DNA of 64,000 nucleotides from Halomonas borealis. Lineage in GTDB: Bacteria; Pseudomonadota; Gammaproteobacteria; Pseudomonadales; Halomonadaceae. This document shows, one piece after another, positions 1-9,691 of the stretch. Position 1 is the first letter of the stretch. Each line of letters opens with the position of its first letter. The notes below the pieces were generated by a model. The model made no database searches. It was not told where the DNA came from and saw only the letters and a list, made by a program, of their open reading frames with translations. Location of the stretch: NCBI RefSeq assembly GCF_004798905.1, contig NZ_SDMO01000009.1:1-64000 (forward strand), given 5' to 3'. The position numbers and the translations under genes are program-made.

Positions 1-915
1 GCCTTCGTGGTCGGCCCCGAGGGCGAGGAGATCCACTGCGACGCGCATGGCCGGGTCAAGGTGCAGTTCCCCTGGGATCGCTACGCCGAACCCAATGAGA
101 CCGCCAGCGCCTGGCTGCGCGTCTCCCAGGGCTGGGCCGGTGGCGGCTACGGCATGATGGCGATTCCGCGCATCGGCCATGAGGTGATCGTCTCCTTCCT
201 CGAGGGCGACCCCGACCAGCCGATCATCACCGGGCGCACCTACCACGCGGTGAACACCCCGCCGTACTCGCTGCCCGAGCACAAGACGCGCACCGTGCTG
301 CGCACCCAGACCCACCAGGGCGAGGGCTTCAACGAGCTGCGCTTCGAGGACCAGCACGACCAGGAACAGATCTGGGTGCACGCCCAGAAGGACCTGGAAC
401 TGCTCACCGAGAACGACCGCACCGAGGAGATCCGCCGCGACAGCGACCTCAAGATCAAGCGCGACCGCATCGAAGAGATCGACCGCGACGACCACCACAG
501 CGTGCACGGCGAGCGGCGCACGAAGACTGACGGCGCCCAGCACCTGACCATCGACGGCAGCCTGCACCTCAAGGCCGGCCAGGCCTGGCTCAGCGAGAGC
601 GGCCGCGAGCTGCACATCAAGGCCGGCCAGAAGGTGGTGCTCGAGGCCGGCAGCGAACTGACCCTGGCCGCCGGCGGCAGCTTCCTCAAGCTCGACGGCG
701 GCGGGATCACCCTCAGCGGCCCCAACGTCAAGGTGAATGCCGGGGGTAGCCCCGGCAGCGGCAGCGGGCAGGCCGCCCAGGCGCCGCTGCGGCCGGGGCA
801 TGCCGAGCCGGAGGCGCCGTTCAAACCGGCCAAGGCGCCACAGCATGCTGCTCTGTTGCAGGGGCAGGCGCTGTGCCCCATCTGCGAACCGCAGAGTGAC
901 GGAGTTACCTCATGA
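1..915 (+). CDS. vgrG: T6SS spike protein VgrG, 3' part (5' end outside window)
   Basis: This is the C-terminal 300 or so residues of a type VI secretion VgrG spike. The reading frame is open from the left edge, so the true start lies upstream. The first residues ([11 protein letters not shown], then [25 protein letters not shown], then [10 protein letters not shown] split by short loops) match the gp5 OB-fold end of VgrG. A DUF2345-type beta-helix follows, with the repeating [19 protein letters not shown] and [14 protein letters not shown] pattern. The tail (about residues 240-300) is Gly/Ala/Pro-rich and ends in a CPIC motif. No toxin domain is fused, so effectors probably dock through the downstream adaptor. 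The stop overlaps the next start (ATGA), which suggests translational coupling. Confidence 0.93.
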   Translation, partial: AFVVGPEGEEIHCDAHGRVKVQFPWDRYAEPNETASAWLRVSQGWAGGGYGMMAIPRIGHEVIVSFLEGDPDQPIITGRTYHAVNTPPYSLPEHKTRTVLRTQTHQGEGFNELRFEDQHDQEQIWVHAQKDLELLTENDRTEEIRRDSDLKIKRDRIEEIDRDDHHSVHGERRTKTDGAQHLTIDGSLHLKAGQAWLSESGRELHIKAGQKVVLEAGSELTLAAGGSFLKLDGGGITLSGPNVKVNAGGSPGSGSGQAAQAPLRPGHAEPEAPFKPAKAPQHAALLQGQALCPICEPQSDGVTS

Positions 916-1826
916 AGTGTTGGCCATGGTGTCGGGGCCTCGAAGGCGGTGATTGGCAATGGCCGACCGATCAGCGGGTATTCCTGCTGATCGATGGCGT
1001 GCGTGTCGAATCGCTGCCACGCCGGCTTTATGCGTGGAGCGAAGGCGACCTGACTGCCGACATGCTGTATGCCGGTACTCCCTGGGCTGAGGTCGGTGAT
1101 CTATCGCCCTGGCTGGTGGCTTTGGAAGGCCGAGATGATCCCGTTCTGCTGGCGTTCCTGGAGGAAGGACTGGGAGCTGAGTGGGGGTATTTGATTCTTA
1201 GCAGGGCGGAGCGGAGTGAGGTCACCGACCACCTGCGTGAACTAATCCAGGTGCGGCACCCTGCGGGACTTCCCATGCTGCTGCGCCTGGCCGATCCGGC
1301 GGTCATGTCGGCGTTGTTCACGGATGGCAGCTCGCCGGAGTGGGTCCCCTGGGGGCCTATCGAGAGGTTGATGCTACCGGATGCGGTGGCAGAAACGTGG
1401 CAAGAAAGTACGCCAAAGGTGAACAGCGAGAATGGCCGGGCAGTTGACGCATTGGATTATCGGCTGTCGGAGCCACAACTGGAGCGCCTGCAGCAGTGCG
1501 ACCGGCGGCGGGACATTCGTCAGCTGATGACATTCACCGACCGGCATTGCGATGGCTGGTTGAGTGCAACCAGTCGCCCCGAACGCCATGCGCAGCTGGC
1601 TGGTATCGTGCAAGAGGCGTGTGGGCTGGGGTTGACCGCTCCGCGGGAGTGGGCCCTGTGCTGCACCCTGATGCAGCGCCTCGGGATCACCTCCTGGCGA
1701 GAGGCTGAGGACTCGGAAGCGTGGACGAACCTACTATGCGATTCGAACCAGGGTAGTGGCATGGCACGGCTCGAGGCCGCTCTGGCGATGGTTCCGACAT
1801 CATCACGGACTGACGTTACGACATAG
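912..1826 (+). CDS. DUF4123 domain protein, T6SS effector adaptor/chaperone
   Basis: This 304-residue protein carries a DUF4123 N-terminal half: the opening [18 protein letters not shown], the [18 protein letters not shown] core and [16 protein letters not shown]4123 proteins (Tap/TEC type) load a specific effector onto the cognate VgrG and are usually encoded between the two, as here. The C-terminal half (about 170-304) is variable and probably binds the effector. The start overlaps the vgrG stop by four bases. The gene ends 12 bases before the effector, so vgrG, adaptor and effector look like one transcript. The role is known for the family; the pairing with the next gene is inferred from position. 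Confidence 0.85.
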   Translation: MKCWPWCRGLEGGDWQWPTDQRVFLLIDGVRVESLPRRLYAWSEGDLTADMLYAGTPWAEVGDLSPWLVALEGRDDPVLLAFLEEGLGAEWGYLILSRAERSEVTDHLRELIQVRHPAGLPMLLRLADPAVMSALFTDGSSPEWVPWGPIERLMLPDAVAETWQESTPKVNSENGRAVDALDYRLSEPQLERLQQCDRRRDIRQLMTFTDRHCDGWLSATSRPERHAQLAGIVQEACGLGLTAPREWALCCTLMQRLGITSWREAEDSEAWTNLLCDSNQGSGMARLEAALAMVPTSSRTDVTT

Positions 1827-1838
1827 GGAGAGTGTCAC

Positions 1839-4800
1839 ATGGCTGCGTTCGAGCGACCCGCCGATGACCGTCATACAGCCTCACTGGCGGCATATGAAAT
1901 GCCGAGCCGAGGCAGCGAGGAAGGCGCCACTTGCCCACTGCTGAGTGGCAAGGTGCAATTGCTTCCTCTGCGCTATGGCGTGGTCGAAGAACTCGAGCCG
2001 GGAGTATCGACCCCCTATTCGCTGACGGCGCGGCCATTGGGTATCCGGCTTCTGCGTAACGGCTATCTCTATGTGCTCGACGGCGAAGCCCTCCAGCTCG
2101 ACGAGTACGAGTTTCGCGACTTCGGCGACACCATCGCCGGCGGCAGGCTTGAGTACGAGACCGATCGCACGCTCTACGTGTGTTTCTCCGAGGTGCAGTG
2201 GAGCGCGGCCAAGCGTGCCCAGGTGACCGAAAGCGAGGAGGACCGAGAGGCCTTCATGCAGGCGGTCGACCTCTCCGGTGCCAATCCTGTCAGCGGGGGA
2301 GGCCGGCATCTTATTACCCCGGCCCAGGCCGAAGAGTGGGTGGCCGAGTTCGCCGAGGATGCTCGGCTCGAGGCGCCCGAGGACGGTTACGAGCATGAGG
2401 CAGAGCCCTACCTCTGGGAGAACGAGCCCTATTATCACAAGTCGCGGCTCGGCAAGCTGCTCAAGCAGCATGGCGTGGAGGATCGTGACGAGGCCCTGTG
2501 CCTGATCGTGCGCGATGATATCGGTGTGATGCGTGACCTGGCTCAGTTCCAGGACGAGGTCGTGGGCTGGGTGGAACACTGGGCCACGGACAATGAAGGC
2601 GATACCGAGCGGGATTACCTGCTGGCCTGTTATATCGAATCGCTGTCCCAGCTCAAGGACGCCTCGCTGGAAGACCTGCGCCAGGTGTCGGAGGACCCGG
2701 CCGTCCAGGCCATGTGGGACGAAGTCGCTGCGATGGAGGAGCCTCGCCAGGGCGAGGTCCGCCAAGCATTGCTCGATTACCTCAATCGGGATAGCAACAC
2801 CGGCGACTTGCCTCAGCCCTCCGATCCGGACTTGCCCGCCGCGCTCAAGGAACGGCTGCGAGCGATACGCGGCGAGGCAAACCGCAGCAATGCTTATGAC
2901 ATCGCCAACCGTCTGCAGGGAACGGTGCGCCGCTACTATGTCGAGGACAGCCTGAGTGAGAGTCTGGGGCGTGACTTCGTGGAGCAGCATGGTGATGCCC
3001 TGCTCGCCATGAAGCGCCAGCACAACGAGCGGCTCAGGGCGCTTCTTGAGGGTAGCAGTATCGGTGAACGGGGCATCAACGAGCTGATCGATCGGGAACG
3101 CATGGATGCCTTCCTCGCCGAGCAGCGCCCGCGGCTGCAGCGTTGGAATACCACGCTAGATGCCCTGTCCGACGACCGCGCCGACATGCTGTGTAGCAAC
3201 CGCTTCCACACCGCCGCCTGGTACTTCGATGCGCAGAACGCGGATCAGGTCCACGAGGGATTTAAAGCTCAGTATGGGTGCTTGAAGGATATCTGCCGCA
3301 GCGACGAGGCAACCAAGCGTGTCGCCGACTGGCTGGAAGAAGCGCCGCAGTACGATAGGCCGTTGTTCCATACCCTGCCGCTCGCCGACCAGGGTGACTT
3401 CATCGGCCAGTACTCGACGATCGCTAACGTCGGCTATGGGACCGTGCTCAAGGCCGAGGACCTGTGGAATAAACTCAACTCGATCGAGTCCGGGCAGTTG
3501 CCGGCGGTCGATCAATTGCCCGAGGATACCCAGGTTATCGCCGAGAGCGCTCATCAGCCCTTCGCGCCGGCGATCTCGCGAGGCATCGCCCAGGTCATGG
3601 AGGAGTTCCACGAAGGGATCAACCGTGACACGGTGCCCGACCTGAATGAGCTGTTTCGGCGCCTGCCCAAGGCGCTACCAGCGAGGATCCTCGATGCGGC
3701 TCATCGCACGGGAGCCAGCTTCGTCGTGGCATCACGCGAGGAGCTGGAGAGCTTCCGGCGCACCATGCAGCGCGTCCTGGCGCTGCGGGAAGAAATAGCG
3801 AATATCCGCAAGCGGCGTAATAGGGTCAAGGCGACTGCCGGGCACAACTCCCCAGAGGCTCAACGCCTGCACAAGGACTTCAAGCGCGTTCGTCGGGAGC
3901 TGCAGTCGGTGCATGAGCCGGCACTCGCGCAAGCGCTGAGCCCGATTGAAGAGCTTCCCGAGGATGGCGTCCGTATCGCCGGTGCGGCGCCGGGACGTGC
4001 CGGCCTGACCCTGGTGCTACCGGCGGCCCAGCAGGCCGAGATCAGTGGGTTGATTCGTAACCTAAGGCAGGGGGTTATGACGGCGCCCAAGGCGAACCTG
4101 GTCGGGGATGGTCTTGGCTTGCTAATTTTTGCCACTCAGGTAGTTACTTTTTGGCATGCCTACCAAGACTATCAGGGTACAACTGGGTCGAATGGATCAA
4201 CGACGCGTATCGATATTATCAAAGCATTTGTTGCTACAAGCTCCGCGGGCTTTTTAGCCGCTCAAGGAGTTATGGATACTGCATTAAGTTCCAGAATTAA
4301 AGCCCTTACAAATGTTTTAAGCGTCCCTAGCGCTCAAAGCGTGAGCTCATCTCTTGGAAAGCTGCATGTTTTTCTTGGTATTTTTACATATGCTTTTGGC
4401 GCTTATGCTTCGTACTCAAGTCTTTCTAACCGATATGGCACATGGCAGGAGGCCGTTCGTAGTGGTGACCAAAGTGCTCAGAGTGCTGCCATGGTCAGCA
4501 TGGCAGGTGCCGGGGGCATGCTCGGGGCTAATGTCTATGGCTTGACTCATACCCTGCACACAGGTTTTTCCGTAGCGTTACGTGGCGTCGAGTGGGCCGC
4601 TGCCGGTGCCCGCTTGGGATCGGTGTTCTGGCGCTTCAACCTCGCCGGGGCGCTGTTTACTGTGCTCGAATTAGGCGGCAGTTGGCTATATAACCGCTAT
4701 AGCACCAGCCGCCATGATGACTGGCTACTCTCTACCCCGTGGAGCCAGGAGCCGAGCCAAGCTCGCGATGATTCGCTTGAAGCGTACCAGTCTCGGCTAC

Positions 4801-5312
4801 AGGCGGTCGCGCAAGCGCCAAGAATTGATGTCAGCATCGACGAGTATGAGAGCTGGTGGAAAAACCGGCTCGAAGGACCAAAGTCGGTAGAATTTGAACT
4901 TAGCCTACCTTCCACTGGCTGGCAGGATATGCTCGCTCCCTTTGGCGGTAAGCCGCCCTATAAGCTGACGTTGGCTTGTTACCAGGTACGCTCGAACCCG
5001 GGACCGGGGCCGAAAGAATTTTGGACTCCAGTTAGCGACCGGTTGGATGTTCAGCCCGAGCTGAAAAGTGAGCAGCCGCTGACATTCAGCTTCCCACGGC
5101 CCGAGCCTGGGAGAGAGGGAAGAAGGTACGACCATGATACCGTCGTGGCGATTCGGGTCGAGGCGCCGGATAACGAGGGCCGCTACCAACCGACTGACTA
5201 CCATATCCGCATATCTCTTTCTGGAGGTGATGGCTCCTATACCCCATCAGACATCGACGTTCTCGGCGAGCCGGCAGTTTGGCAGAAAATCGATCCGCTT
5301 TTATTCACCTAA
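1839..5312 (+). CDS. VasX-like T6SS pore-forming effector
   Basis: This 1157-residue protein begins with a VasX N-terminal region type (MIX-like) segment: CPLLSGKVQLLPLRYGVVEE near residue 30, then RPLGIRLLRNGYLYVLD. A long charged helical middle (about 200-740) follows, and then a cluster of about five hydrophobic segments near residues 755-780, 793-812, 841-858, 883-903 and 929-951. This architecture fits colicin-like, membrane-permeabilising VasX effectors. The last 200 residues are soluble and beta-rich. A GGGAGAG ribosome site precedes the ATG. Bases 4110-4450, which encode the first membrane segments, are visibly AT-rich compared with both flanks, suggesting exchange of the toxic module. 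The family call is firm; pore formation is inferred. Confidence 0.85.
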   Translation: MAAFERPADDRHTASLAAYEMPSRGSEEGATCPLLSGKVQLLPLRYGVVEELEPGVSTPYSLTARPLGIRLLRNGYLYVLDGEALQLDEYEFRDFGDTIAGGRLEYETDRTLYVCFSEVQWSAAKRAQVTESEEDREAFMQAVDLSGANPVSGGGRHLITPAQAEEWVAEFAEDARLEAPEDGYEHEAEPYLWENEPYYHKSRLGKLLKQHGVEDRDEALCLIVRDDIGVMRDLAQFQDEVVGWVEHWATDNEGDTERDYLLACYIESLSQLKDASLEDLRQVSEDPAVQAMWDEVAAMEEPRQGEVRQALLDYLNRDSNTGDLPQPSDPDLPAALKERLRAIRGEANRSNAYDIANRLQGTVRRYYVEDSLSESLGRDFVEQHGDALLAMKRQHNERLRALLEGSSIGERGINELIDRERMDAFLAEQRPRLQRWNTTLDALSDDRADMLCSNRFHTAAWYFDAQNADQVHEGFKAQYGCLKDICRSDEATKRVADWLEEAPQYDRPLFHTLPLADQGDFIGQYSTIANVGYGTVLKAEDLWNKLNSIESGQLPAVDQLPEDTQVIAESAHQPFAPAISRGIAQVMEEFHEGINRDTVPDLNELFRRLPKALPARILDAAHRTGASFVVASREELESFRRTMQRVLALREEIANIRKRRNRVKATAGHNSPEAQRLHKDFKRVRRELQSVHEPALAQALSPIEELPEDGVRIAGAAPGRAGLTLVLPAAQQAEISGLIRNLRQGVMTAPKANLVGDGLGLLIFATQVVTFWHAYQDYQGTTGSNGSTTRIDIIKAFVATSSAGFLAAQGVMDTALSSRIKALTNVLSVPSAQSVSSSLGKLHVFLGIFTYAFGAYASYSSLSNRYGTWQEAVRSGDQSAQSAAMVSMAGAGGMLGANVYGLTHTLHTGFSVALRGVEWAAAGARLGSVFWRFNLAGALFTVLELGGSWLYNRYSTSRHDDWLLSTPWSQEPSQARDDSLEAYQSRLQAVAQAPRIDVSIDEYESWWKNRLEGPKSVEFELSLPSTGWQDMLAPFGGKPPYKLTLACYQVRSNPGPGPKEFWTPVSDRLDVQPELKSEQPLTFSFPRPEPGREGRRYDHDTVVAIRVEAPDNEGRYQPTDYHIRISLSGGDGSYTPSDIDVLGEPAVWQKIDPLLFT

Positions 5313-5326
5313 TTTAAGGCGCTTGT

Positions 5327-6451
5327 ATGTCCGCCAAGGAAAAACAGACACCGCGGCCTGATATGGCCTCGCCTCATCGGGCCGGCGATATCGAGCCGTT
5401 CCCGTCGGGCAAGGTCAGCTATTTGTCGCCGGCCCCTCTGCCCACAGAGTCGACACCCGTGGATTTCAATCAGGCCATCGGTGAGGTGAACGATACCTAT
5501 CTGGACTTCGGGGGTAGTCTGCCCACGCCCTTTACCTGGCAGTTTACTCTTGGTGGGCCTTTTATTAGCTCTCTGTGGATTATTGTTCTTACTCCTTTGG
5601 TACTTGGGTGGATGACCTCTAGCGAAGAGCTTCCTTTTGCCAGTGAGTTCATGGCCTTCTTCGACATTACTCTGGGAATGGGGCTATGGGGGGGGGGGCT
5701 GTTCCTTGCCTTGGCCTTGTTTATCAAAGCCCAATACCACTTCAAGTTTCGTAACGACGTTCCCACCCGCTTCCACCGCCAGCGCCGCGAGGTGGCCTTC
5801 GCGCCGGGCGGGGGCAAGCCGCCGATCATCGTGCCCTGGGAGAGCGTGGCGGCCTGGGTAACCGAGGCTCAGGGGGCGACCCAGTACGGTGTGCAGCGCC
5901 AGTATGGCCTGGGGCTCGGCTTCATCGATCCCGAGACGGGGCAGCAGCACTTCCTCGAATTGCCACAGCCTGGCCTGCCGCTGGCTATGGGGCTCTGGGA
6001 GTCGGTGCGTGCCTACATGGAATACGAGGTACATACCCGCGAGGAGATTCAGGCCCCCAACGGCCTGCATCGCCCCGGCGATCCGCCTTACGAAGGCGTG
6101 CATACCTTCCATAACGCCCGCCATCGGCTGCACCGCCGCCACCGCGACGGCGAGATCGGGCTGCTCAAGGTGACCATGTGGTATGCGTGGCACATCCTCG
6201 ACCTGTGGACGATTCCCTTCCATCTCGCCGAGTGGGAGATCCGTGCCATTCAGAAGGCCGGACGCAAGACCCTGCCGGCGAGCCTCGAGGAGTGGTCGCA
6301 ACCGCTCTCCGAAGCCCAATGGGCCAAGCCCAGCGAGGCGTTGAATCGCCTCTCCGCGGAAGTGCGTCGGCGTCACGCCCAGCAGCCCAACCGACCCATC
6401 ACCGCCATCTTCGCCGAGGTCTACGCCGAGGAAGCGGCGCTCTCGGCTTGA
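5327..6451 (+). CDS. Two-TM protein (DUF6708-like), putative T6SS immunity protein
   Basis: This 374-residue protein starts 14 bases after the effector stop. It has two membrane segments (about residues 78-96 and 113-133) and then a cytoplasmic domain beginning FHRQRREVAFAPGGG and containing VPWESVAAWV. This resembles the DUF6708 type often found beside T6SS effectors; the family name is from memory and not certain. Its place directly behind a membrane toxin suggests an immunity role. The second membrane segment is encoded across an 11-G run (5688-5698) that reads Trp-Gly-Gly-Gly in frame, so loss or gain of one G would truncate the protein. Bases 5540-5720 are AT-rich like the toxin membrane region. 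Confidence 0.65.
   Translation: MSAKEKQTPRPDMASPHRAGDIEPFPSGKVSYLSPAPLPTESTPVDFNQAIGEVNDTYLDFGGSLPTPFTWQFTLGGPFISSLWIIVLTPLVLGWMTSSEELPFASEFMAFFDITLGMGLWGGGLFLALALFIKAQYHFKFRNDVPTRFHRQRREVAFAPGGGKPPIIVPWESVAAWVTEAQGATQYGVQRQYGLGLGFIDPETGQQHFLELPQPGLPLAMGLWESVRAYMEYEVHTREEIQAPNGLHRPGDPPYEGVHTFHNARHRLHRRHRDGEIGLLKVTMWYAWHILDLWTIPFHLAEWEIRAIQKAGRKTLPASLEEWSQPLSEAQWAKPSEALNRLSAEVRRRHAQQPNRPITAIFAEVYAEEAALSA
5688..5698 (+). repeat. 11-bp poly-G tract inside the putative immunity gene
   Basis: There are eleven consecutive G residues within the second membrane segment of the 374-residue gene, currently in frame. Tracts of this length are prone to slipped-strand mispairing. A companion tract of ten Gs occurs in the next gene. 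Confidence 0.9.
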
Positions 6452-6813
6452 TGGGGCAGGCGTGCTCCTGGCCGCTCACCAAGGCACTGATTCACCGAAG
6501 GATACATCGCACGGCACACATGCTGCGCCTACACATTCTCGCCAGGGAAGGCACGTTATTATCTTCCCTGGCGGTAGTGTGTCGCAGACTGCGACCTTGG
6601 CACCGACCTACCCTCACGATGATGATCGACGGCAAGCTGGTGGCGCTCATTGGCCAGGGCACTGGTCTTGACGATCACGCCCAGTGAATGGGGGTCACTT
6701 CAAATCGCCCCGGGTTTCGTAGACGCCTCCGGACTCACGCCTCACACCCGACTTTACCGAGGTCGACCGCCCCTACTGGGCCGACGAGACGACTCACAAG
6801 GACGAAGCAGCAG
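6452..6813 (+). other. Degraded coding remnants between the two immunity genes
   Basis: No intact gene was found in this 362-base stretch, but it has coding-like pieces in different frames. One runs from 6619 (MMIDGKLVALIGQGTG, stop at 6685-6687) and resembles the repeat of a PAAR spike-tip protein. Another runs to a TAA at 6819-6821, with PDFTEVDRPYWADETTH and the start of the next gene overlapping its end. This looks like a decayed effector or PAAR cassette. The PAAR identity is a guess from a short match. Confidence 0.35.
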
Positions 6814-7838
6814 ATGGCTAATACGCCCCATGCCTACGCCGAGGAAGCCTACACCCCCGACCAGTTGCATCGACGCCCTGCAGGCGAATGCCAACACTCG
6901 CGCAAGTTTCGTACCTTCGCCGCCGGTGGTGAGCGCCTGGCGCACCGTGAGCCCAGCGTGGATATTAGCCCGATGCACGACTGGCAGCATAATACGCCGG
7001 AAGCGTTGCGCGGGTATGAGGCCGATCCGACCATAGCCAGGCTCAAAGATCCCGAATGTCGTGTCGACCAGCCGCTGCGCTGGGACGAGGAGTGTATCCG
7101 TTTTACCAGCCATACCAAGCGGGCTTTTATCATTGGAATTACTAAGGTGTTGGGTTCGATAGGGGGGGGGGATTTACCATATGCTCCTTCATTGCTACGG
7201 CAATTGCAGCTTTCATGTTTGCCAATGACGCAAGCACAGGAAACTATTGGGATAACTTCCTATCGTTTCCTAGTTGGGGATTTCCTCTGATACCCCTGTC
7301 AATTAGTCTTGTTATGTGGGGGAGCGCGGCTTCTCTACAACGCTTCTTCCCCAACTTCGCCGCCGGCATGCAGCCTGGCCCGATGTGGGAACTAAACCGC
7401 CGTACCGGACAAGTAACCGTCTTCGCCGATTCCAGCAAGAAGCGCACCGCCTGGAAGGTCGGCCATACGCTGCCCTTCCATGAGTTCGACTGCCATCTTC
7501 TCAGCACCCCGGATGCCCAGGGTTCACCCCAGTACTCGCTGAGCCTGGTGCACTACATCGACGAGGTACAGGTGCGCCTGGTCGGCATGTTCGGCGCCAC
7601 CCAGAGCCACCTCGAGCAGCGCGCCACCTGGGACATGCTGCAGCGCTATATGGACGTTTCCCAGCCGTTGCCGGACTTCCCCATGCTGGAGCAGGACCGG
7701 CCGGCCGACCCGACCACCCGCGAGCATGACCGACACACCGGTCGTGATCCACGCTTCTGGCGAGACATGGACGACACCACCTATCAGCGCCATGTCGATG
7801 AGCAGCAGGGCAAGCTCAATGCCCTCTATCTGGGCTAA
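6814..7838 (+). pseudogene. Second two-TM putative immunity gene, frameshifted at a poly-G tract
   Basis: The reading frame from ATG 6814 (AAGGA at 6798-6802) runs through FTSHTKRAFIIGITKVLGSIGGG and then leaves frame at a ten-G run (7162-7171), hitting a stop at 7288-7290. In the shifted frame a membrane segment starts directly after the tract (FTICSFIATAIAAFMF). The protein continues through a second hydrophobic segment to a soluble tail ending KLNALYLG at 7838. Eleven Gs (341 residues) or eight Gs (340 residues) would restore one open frame. The layout of two TM segments, an ELNRRTGQVTVF-type strand and a tail ending in helix RATWDMLQRYM parallels the preceding gene. This could be a true off-state, a dead gene or a homopolymer sequencing error. 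Confidence 0.75.
7162..7171 (+). repeat. 10-bp poly-G tract at the frameshift
   Basis: Ten consecutive Gs mark the point where the reading frame breaks, just before the first membrane segment of the second putative immunity protein. One added G restores the frame. Confidence 0.9.
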
Positions 7839-8007
7839 TACCTGGGATATGTCCATGGGATCGATGAGCGAGCCGGCGATGAGCCGTCCGCACGCTGCCA
7901 GGGAGCCGGGGCTCGCTTGCCGATGAATTCGGCTTTCGCGCATACTGCCTGACGGACACGCGTGCCGTCGGCACGCCGCACACAAGAACACAAGGAGCCG
8001 CTTGGCC

Positions 8008-9105
8008 ATGGAGCGTCGTAACTTTCTCAAGACCAGCCTCAAGACCCTGGGTGCCGGTACCGCCGGCGTCGCCGCCGCCCCCTTCGTCAATACCGCCAGC
8101 GCGCAGGAGACCATCACCTGGAACATGGTGACCTCCTGGCCGAAGAACTTCCCGGCGCTGGGCACCGGGGCGAACGATTTCGCCGAGCGCATTGAGCGCA
8201 TGTCCGGAGGGCGCATGCGGGTTCGTGTCCACGGTGCCGGCGAGATGGTCCCGGCGCTGGAGGTCTTCGATGCGGTGTCCGCCGGTACCGCCGAGATGGG
8301 GCACTCCGCGTCCTACTATTGGCGCGGCAAGGTCGCTGCGGCCCAGTTCTTCACCGCGGTGCCCTTCGGCATGACCACCACCGAGACCAATGCCTGGCTC
8401 TACTATGGTGGCGGTCAGGCGCTGTGGGACGAGCTCTATGCCGGGCATAACCTCAAGCCCTTCGCGGTGGGCAACACCGGTGCCCAGATGGCCGGCTGGT
8501 TCAAGAAGGAGATCAACTCCCTCGATGACATGCAGGGCCTCAAGCTGCGCCTTCCCGGCCTGGCCGGCGAGGCCATGAGCGGCATCGGCGTGACCACCAT
8601 GACGATTCCCGGCAGCGAGATCTTCACCTCCATGGAGACCGGCGTGCTGGATGCCGCCGACTGGGTCGGGCCTTACAACGACCTGGCCTTCGGCCTGCAC
8701 CAGGTGGCCGACTACTACTATACCTCGGCCTGGAACGAGCCCAGTGCGATCCTCGAGGGGACCGTCAACCTGGACGCCTGGAATGCCCTGCCGGACGACC
8801 TCAAGGCGGTGGTCAGCGAGGCGGCCCGCGCCTCCAACCTGGCGATGATCAGCGAGTTCGCCTTCCGCAACGCCGAGGCGCTGCGCACCCTGGTCGATGA
8901 GCACGGGGTCAAGCTGCGCAGCTTCCCCGAGGATGTCATGTCGGCGCTGCGTGAATCGGCCGGGAAGGCGATCCAGCGGCAGGTAGAGGATGACGAGGCC
9001 TCGCGGCGGATCCATGAGGCCTATCGCGACTTCCAGCAGCGGGTCAGCCCGTTCACCGACGTGGGCGAGTTCGCCTACCTGAAGGCGCGGGAGCGGCTGG
9101 CCTGA
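8008..9105 (+). CDS. TRAP transporter substrate-binding protein (DctP family), Tat-exported
   Basis: This is a periplasmic binding protein of a tripartite ATP-independent (TRAP) transporter, about 365 residues. The N-terminus ERRNFLKTSLKTLGAG followed by an Ala-rich stretch and ASAQE is a twin-arginine signal with a signal peptidase site. The body carries the DctP pattern: TWNMVTSWPKNFP, then GAGEMVPALEVFDAVSAGTAEMGHS, FGMTTTETNAWLYYGG, LKLRLPGLAGEAM and TGVLDAADWVGP. AAGGAG at 7992-7997 sits 10 bases before ATG 8008; a TTG at 8002 is the alternative start. No DctQ/DctM membrane genes are nearby, so partners must be elsewhere. The substrate is not predictable, although many DctP proteins of this type bind 2-oxo or mono-carboxylates. 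Confidence 0.9.
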   Translation: MERRNFLKTSLKTLGAGTAGVAAAPFVNTASAQETITWNMVTSWPKNFPALGTGANDFAERIERMSGGRMRVRVHGAGEMVPALEVFDAVSAGTAEMGHSASYYWRGKVAAAQFFTAVPFGMTTTETNAWLYYGGGQALWDELYAGHNLKPFAVGNTGAQMAGWFKKEINSLDDMQGLKLRLPGLAGEAMSGIGVTTMTIPGSEIFTSMETGVLDAADWVGPYNDLAFGLHQVADYYYTSAWNEPSAILEGTVNLDAWNALPDDLKAVVSEAARASNLAMISEFAFRNAEALRTLVDEHGVKLRSFPEDVMSALRESAGKAIQRQVEDDEASRRIHEAYRDFQQRVSPFTDVGEFAYLKARERLA

Positions 9106-9138
9106 GCCCGCCGCGGAGCCGATGACGGTCGGGGCGGC

Positions 9139-9546
9139 CTAGCCGCCCTGACGCACCGCGCGGATACGGCCGTTGTCGTCGAGGGCGACCATCACGAAGC
9201 GTGCCTCGGTGACCTTGTGCAGTTCATCGGGGTCGCGCTCCTGGGGGGAGTGGCTCCACACCTCGACGTCGATCTTGATCGAACTGTGGCCGATCTCGCG
9301 GACCTCGGTGAAGATGTTGACCATCGAGCCCACCCGCACCGGACACAGGAAGTCCATGGCCTCGGTGGCGACGGTGGCGGTGCGCCCCCGCGCCTCGCGG
9401 CTCGCAGCCAGCTCGGCGGCCTGGTCCATGTGGGCGATCAGCCAGCCGGCGGAAATGTCGCCGTGGAAATTGGTGTCCTGATGGCCGGCGACCAGCTTGA
9501 GGGCCAGGCGGCCGCAGGGGGCCGGAATATCGTCGAGTTCGCTCAT
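9139..9546 (-). CDS. Acyl-CoA thioesterase, hotdog fold (YciA-like)
   Basis: This 135-residue hotdog-fold protein likely hydrolyses acyl-CoA thioesters in the cytoplasm. It shows the family pattern: N-terminal LALKLVAGHQDTNFHGDISAGWLIAHMDQAA, the conserved Asp in the central helix, TVATEAMDFLCPVRVGS and a C-terminal KVTEARFVMVALD strand. The start ATGAGCGAA at 9546 is chosen because residues further upstream lack similarity. It is divergent from pstS across 145 bases and convergent with the TRAP gene. Its length is normal for YciA-type enzymes. Confidence 0.85.
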   Translation of the reverse strand: MSELDDIPAPCGRLALKLVAGHQDTNFHGDISAGWLIAHMDQAAELAASREARGRTATVATEAMDFLCPVRVGSMVNIFTEVREIGHSSIKIDVEVWSHSPQERDPDELHKVTEARFVMVALDDNGRIRAVRQGG

Positions 9547-9691
9547 GGTATCGGCTCGTCTGGTTTGTTGTTGTGCGGCGTCGCGGGGCTTCACCGGCCC
9601 GAATCGGTGAATCATGATAAACGCCAAGCGAGTGGCCGCTCCACCCTTGTCGGCGCGCCCCCGCCTGCCGCTTACCGCTGGAGGATGCCGC

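Noticed and set aside
8002..8007. TTG 8002 as the TRAP gene start
   Set aside because: ATG 8008 gives better spacing from AAGGAG and the Tat signal begins there.
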